From the NCBI RefSeq assembly GCF_014712675.1, contig NZ_JACXSI010000012.1, forward strand, positions 124,001-188,000: a stretch of DNA of 64,000 bases, given 5' to 3'. A model generated the notes under the pieces. That model did no database searches, was not told where the DNA came from, and saw only the letters and a program-made list of their open reading frames with translations. Below, piece after piece: positions 61,454-64,000 of this stretch. Every line of letters begins with the position of its first letter. The stretch's first letter is position 1. The position numbers and the translations under genes are program-made. The stretch is from Peribacillus faecalis. GTDB taxonomy: Bacteria; Bacillota; Bacilli; Bacillales; DSM-1321.

Positions 61454-61749
61454 GAAAAACCGTCACCGGTCCTTTTTGGTGAAGCACAGTCCCTCTGCCA
61501 AGATGCCAATCGCAGATGATTACCATCATAATTATTTCGCCAATCAAAAAGGAGACATGTGGGAGGACTAAGACAAACCGAACGAGAAACCCGGTTTTGG
61601 TTTCTTGAGCGGGGCAAACAAAAGGAACATCGGCTAAAGGCGCCACGTCCTGTGGCAACGCCGATATGACCTACATCCTGTAGGCCTCCGAGCATGGAAG
61701 GTGTAAGGTTAGACAGCTATCTAAGTTCAAAAATATATACTTTCTTTAT
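61454..61749 (+). repeat. Modular hairpin repeat, copy K
   Basis: 5' box; stem 1 TCCTTTTTG/CAAAAAGGA; CATGT with GCATG; AGAAACC/GGTTTCT hairpin; ACATCGGC/GCCGAT module with GCCACGTCCTGTGGC; CCTACATCCTGTAGG; AAGGTTAGACAGC; AT tail CAAAAATATATACTTTCTT. Shares its stem-1 variant and tail with copy B, so the two are the closest pair. Confidence 0.82.
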
Positions 61750-61782
61750 CTCTGAGCAAAGGTGATGTAGTGCTTTATTGGG

Positions 61783-61945
61783 GATGGCGTTATCTTTATT
61801 GAGCGCAGCTATCCCCGACCGCACTATTTTTCTAGCGGCGACGCTAACCTCTTCCGACCGCGCTATCTTTTCGTTCACCGCGCTATCTTCTTCTCGGATG
61901 ACGCTATCCGTATAGCCAACGAGCTATTCCTTATGTGACCGCGCA
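61783..61945. repeat. Irregular ~20-base repeats (CGCGCTATC type)
   Basis: The core GCTAT recurs at about 61808, 61843, 61862, 61882, 61903 and 61923, spaced 19-21 bases; the clearest units are CCGCGCTATCTTTTCGTTCA and CCGCGCTATCTTCTTCTCGG. On the other strand the core reads GATAGCGCGGTC, close to GAGAGCGGTC of the 21-base units nearby, so it may be a diverged inverted array. Confidence 0.6.
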
Positions 61946-62091
61946 ATAAGTTCTCTAAAAAACTGTGTAACTAGCAGAAATCAAGTAACTTCCATGTAAA
62001 ATCCCCTAAAGTGGCTGGCTTTTCGTAAAATAATTGGGTCTTCCGCTTCTTTTGATGAACAAAATGCCGGTTTTCGATTGCGGGTAGATAT

Positions 62092-62172
62092 CTTGAGAGC
62101 GGTCGCGTAGGATTTGAGAGTCGTCGTGCGAATTTTGAGAGCGGTCACGCGATTCTTAGACTCGGAGTTAGG
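62092..62172 (+). repeat. 21-base tandem repeat array, second locus
   Basis: Three to four units of exactly 21 bases at 62092, 62113, 62134 and 62155, starting CTTGAGAGCGGTCGCG, TTTGAGAGTCGTCGTG and TTTGAGAGCGGTCACG. Same unit as 11193-11402. Confidence 0.78.
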
Positions 62173-62185
62173 GGCAGGCTCGCTA

Positions 62186-62221
62186 CAAAAAAGCAAGGCT
62201 GCCCAAAGAGGACAGCCTTGC
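62186..62221 (-). terminator. Terminator of the methyltransferase gene
   Basis: GCAAGGCTG/CAGCCTTGC; followed on the minus strand by TTTTTTG. Confidence 0.8.
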
Positions 62222-62226
62222 ACATA

Positions 62227-62835
62227 TTAATACGACAACTTATAAATCATAAACCGTTCATTCGGATTTTTAGGATAAGCATCAGTCAGCTCTATTTCTT
62301 GCACCAGTTCAAATGGCGTTTGATGCTCAAGATAATACATGTATTCATCCGAAATATAATAAAATACAAGCTCGACATCTCGGGGATGTTGTTCACAAGA
62401 AAGTAAAATGTGACTGACAATCTTCATAAAGATTTGCACAGAAAACGGATTAAAGAAATAAAAAACGTTATCTTGCGACTTAATTTCATATTCCTCTGCT
62501 AAACAGCACTGAAAAGCAAACTGCTCCTCACTGCCCCTCATTTTCCGGCAATAACTCTCCCGATTGTCCATCGCTAGCTCATAAAATACTTCATTCATCT
62601 CCACACCTGTTACTGTCGCCTTAAATAAATGATGAATAAAAAAATTTAAGCGCCCTTTTCCGCAACCGAAGTCGACAATATGATCACTGCTTTTTAACGT
62701 ATAATGTGAAAACAAATGCTGCAGAGCACTGTAGGGGGTCGGCTCATAACGATGATAGTGATAAGATTTATTAAAACCAGCTTGCTCGCCAACAGTGACG
62801 ATATTCAATAAGTCATCATATTGTTGTTCTTTCAT
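62227..62835 (-). CDS. Class I SAM-dependent methyltransferase
   Basis: 202 residues. SAM site motif I HIVDFGCGKGRLNFF, acidic end of strand 2 TVTGVEMNEVFYELA, and NVFYFFNPFSVQIFMKI at the post-I region. The substrate is unknown; small length argues against a protein methylase with added binding domain. Poor ribosome site (AGGAGC before ATG). Alone between a repeat field and a kinase gene. Confidence 0.78.
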   Translation of the reverse strand: MKEQQYDDLLNIVTVGEQAGFNKSYHYHRYEPTPYSALQHLFSHYTLKSSDHIVDFGCGKGRLNFFIHHLFKATVTGVEMNEVFYELAMDNRESYCRKMRGSEEQFAFQCCLAEEYEIKSQDNVFYFFNPFSVQIFMKIVSHILLSCEQHPRDVELVFYYISDEYMYYLEHQTPFELVQEIELTDAYPKNPNERFMIYKLSY

Positions 62836-62942
62836 ATATAGCTCCTATTTCCTAATTCAGTTATATTTCTTATTATTTTACAAATGAATGATTCCATATT
62901 ACCATATATTAAAATAGCGAATATTCAGAATCTAGGTGTGCC

Positions 62943-64000
62943 ATGTTAAAGAACTATCAATATTACCAAAACCAACGCCAAAAGATTTTTATAGGCTTCA
63001 TGGTTGCCATTCTCTTGATGGCCATTACGGGAGTCTCTGTTACTTCGATTACTTGGCAAAAGAGTCCTTTACTTCTCTCTTTTCTTATTCTATTAATCAC
63101 CCTACTTGCCATAACATTAACACTTTTTATTAAGAAAAATAAAGATTTATACAAGACAATATTCATTGTACTGTTGACTATTTATTTATACTCGATATTT
63201 TGGATTTTCCCGGAGACAGCTGTCATGCTCAGCATGCTTGCAATCGCACCGATTATACCAATTTTCTTATTTGATAAAAAGGGATTTTTCATTGTCGCTT
63301 CCTTTAATATTATTTTCGGTTCTGCATTCATCTATATTATTGCATGTACCAGTTTGAAAGATATCTATACATATCTTTCTATGGACACATTCTTAAACAT
63401 TTACAATTTTATCGCCATACAGGTCATTCTTATATTTGCATTTTTCGCGACTAACAATAAGCTTAAAACGATTGAAGTGTATCATAAAGAGCTGGAGCAA
63501 GCAAAGCAGGAAAACTCAACCAGTCAACTTGCCGCATCTATTGCTCATGAAATAAGAACACCTATAACAGTTGTTAAAGGATTTGCACAGCTATTGGAAG
63601 AGGATACAAACCTTAACCATGAAAAGAAAGCATATGTTAAATTGATTCTTAACGAATTGAATTATACAGAGCTTATTATTACAGATTATCTCTCTCTAGC
63701 TAAACCGCAATCTGCCAAAATACAGAAAATAGAATTAAATACAGAAATAAAAAAAGTAGCCGATCTTCTTCTCAATTATGCTCAGCAGCAGCAAATCGCT
63801 ATCAGTCTATCGTTGAAGGACGATATGTATGTGAGAATCGACCCTATCGAATTAAAGCAAGTCCTTGTTAATATCATCAAAAATGGAATCGAATCAATGA
63901 AAGCCAATAATACTATTGAAATTTATACATGTCAGATTGGTAATATAGCAAGAATCAGCATATCCGACCATGGTCTCGGCATGACGCAGGAACAAATCGA
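62943..64000 (+). CDS. Sensor histidine kinase (sporulation-kinase type), truncated by window edge
   Basis: The frame stays open for 352 residues from the ATG at 62943 (AGGTGTG upstream) to the last base. Six N-terminal membrane helices (about 15-175), then HisKA with SIAHEIRTPITVVKGFAQLL and the N and G1 boxes of HATPase (NIIKNGIESM, DHGLGM). The layout resembles KinB-type sporulation kinases; assignment beyond histidine kinase is inference. The C-terminal 60 or so residues lie outside. Confidence 0.85.
   Translation, partial: MLKNYQYYQNQRQKIFIGFMVAILLMAITGVSVTSITWQKSPLLLSFLILLITLLAITLTLFIKKNKDLYKTIFIVLLTIYLYSIFWIFPETAVMLSMLAIAPIIPIFLFDKKGFFIVASFNIIFGSAFIYIIACTSLKDIYTYLSMDTFLNIYNFIAIQVILIFAFFATNNKLKTIEVYHKELEQAKQENSTSQLAASIAHEIRTPITVVKGFAQLLEEDTNLNHEKKAYVKLILNELNYTELIITDYLSLAKPQSAKIQKIELNTEIKKVADLLLNYAQQQQIAISLSLKDDMYVRIDPIELKQVLVNIIKNGIESMKANNTIEIYTCQIGNIARISISDHGLGMTQEQI

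Noticed and set aside
61383-61695. Minus-strand frames across copy K, with similar ones across copy B
   Set aside because: These read through paired repeat arms; the shared peptides (for example RMGNSPF/PPTCLLF) come from the repeat, not from a protein family.

Overview
The window is a 64-kb piece of chromosome from a low-to-moderate GC, spore-forming Firmicute, most likely Bacillaceae/Planococcaceae. The basis is strong AGGAGG-type ribosome sites, frequent TTG/GTG starts, Bacillus-type operators (PerR, CcpA/cre, MhqR-like, GntR/YtrA), and B. subtilis-like genes (ywbE, ywaC/relP, argR, yloB-type Ca-ATPase, aroD, shikimate kinase). Family names come from reading the proteins; no search was run. 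I found no rRNA, tRNA, insertion sequence, prophage or CRISPR array.

Layout. 1-3100: ArsR regulator, then an ECF sigma factor with a membrane anti-sigma partner carrying a duplicated sensor domain. 3.1-11 kb: IclR regulator beside malate synthase G, PBP4-type carboxypeptidase, SDR dehydrogenase, a YgbA-type Cys protein, M20 amidohydrolase. 11.4-21.6 kb: MFS/MarR efflux pair with a clear promoter-operator, a YtrA-type GntR/ABC operon, a heterodimeric multidrug ABC exporter divergent from its TetR regulator, and a BASS symporter. 21.7-28 kb: YwbE, a tiny zinc-finger-like protein, a candidate small RNA, an MhqR/MhqD-like quinone-response pair, aroD and shikimate kinase, DinB, and a CvfC-like HEAT protein. 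27.9-34.4 kb: a complete arginine deiminase operon (arcA-argF-arcD-arcC-arcR) followed by argR. 34.5-45 kb: Ca2+ P-type ATPase, a decayed SLH/NlpC-type wall protein, R2lox oxidase divergent from a GAF-LuxR regulator, a small ppGpp synthetase, a LacI regulator and a PTS EIICB gene with a cre site. 45-50 kb: AhpC with a domain-permuted AhpF-like reductase under a PerR box, cysteine synthase, and a TlpA-type thioredoxin with an unknown membrane protein. 50.5-55.7 kb: a SARP-like response regulator facing a giant 7TM hybrid kinase and a degenerate GGDEF protein. 55.8-64 kb: proline catabolic genes under a consensus sigma-54 promoter and a divergent sigma-54 activator, AI-2E exporter, methyltransferase, and a sensor kinase cut by the window edge.

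The most unusual feature is not a gene. At least twelve intergenic sites carry members of one family of modular repeats. A full copy starts with a short box (GAAAAACCG, a 4-base loop, CGGTCC, T-run) and ends in GGTTAGACA plus an AT-rich tail. Between these lie stacked and nested hairpin modules whose arms change in compensating ways from copy to copy. The copies tend to abut stop codons, and one lies between the apparent operator-promoter and start codon of the MhqD-like gene. Two loci beside these elements also carry a separate family of exact 21-base tandem repeats.
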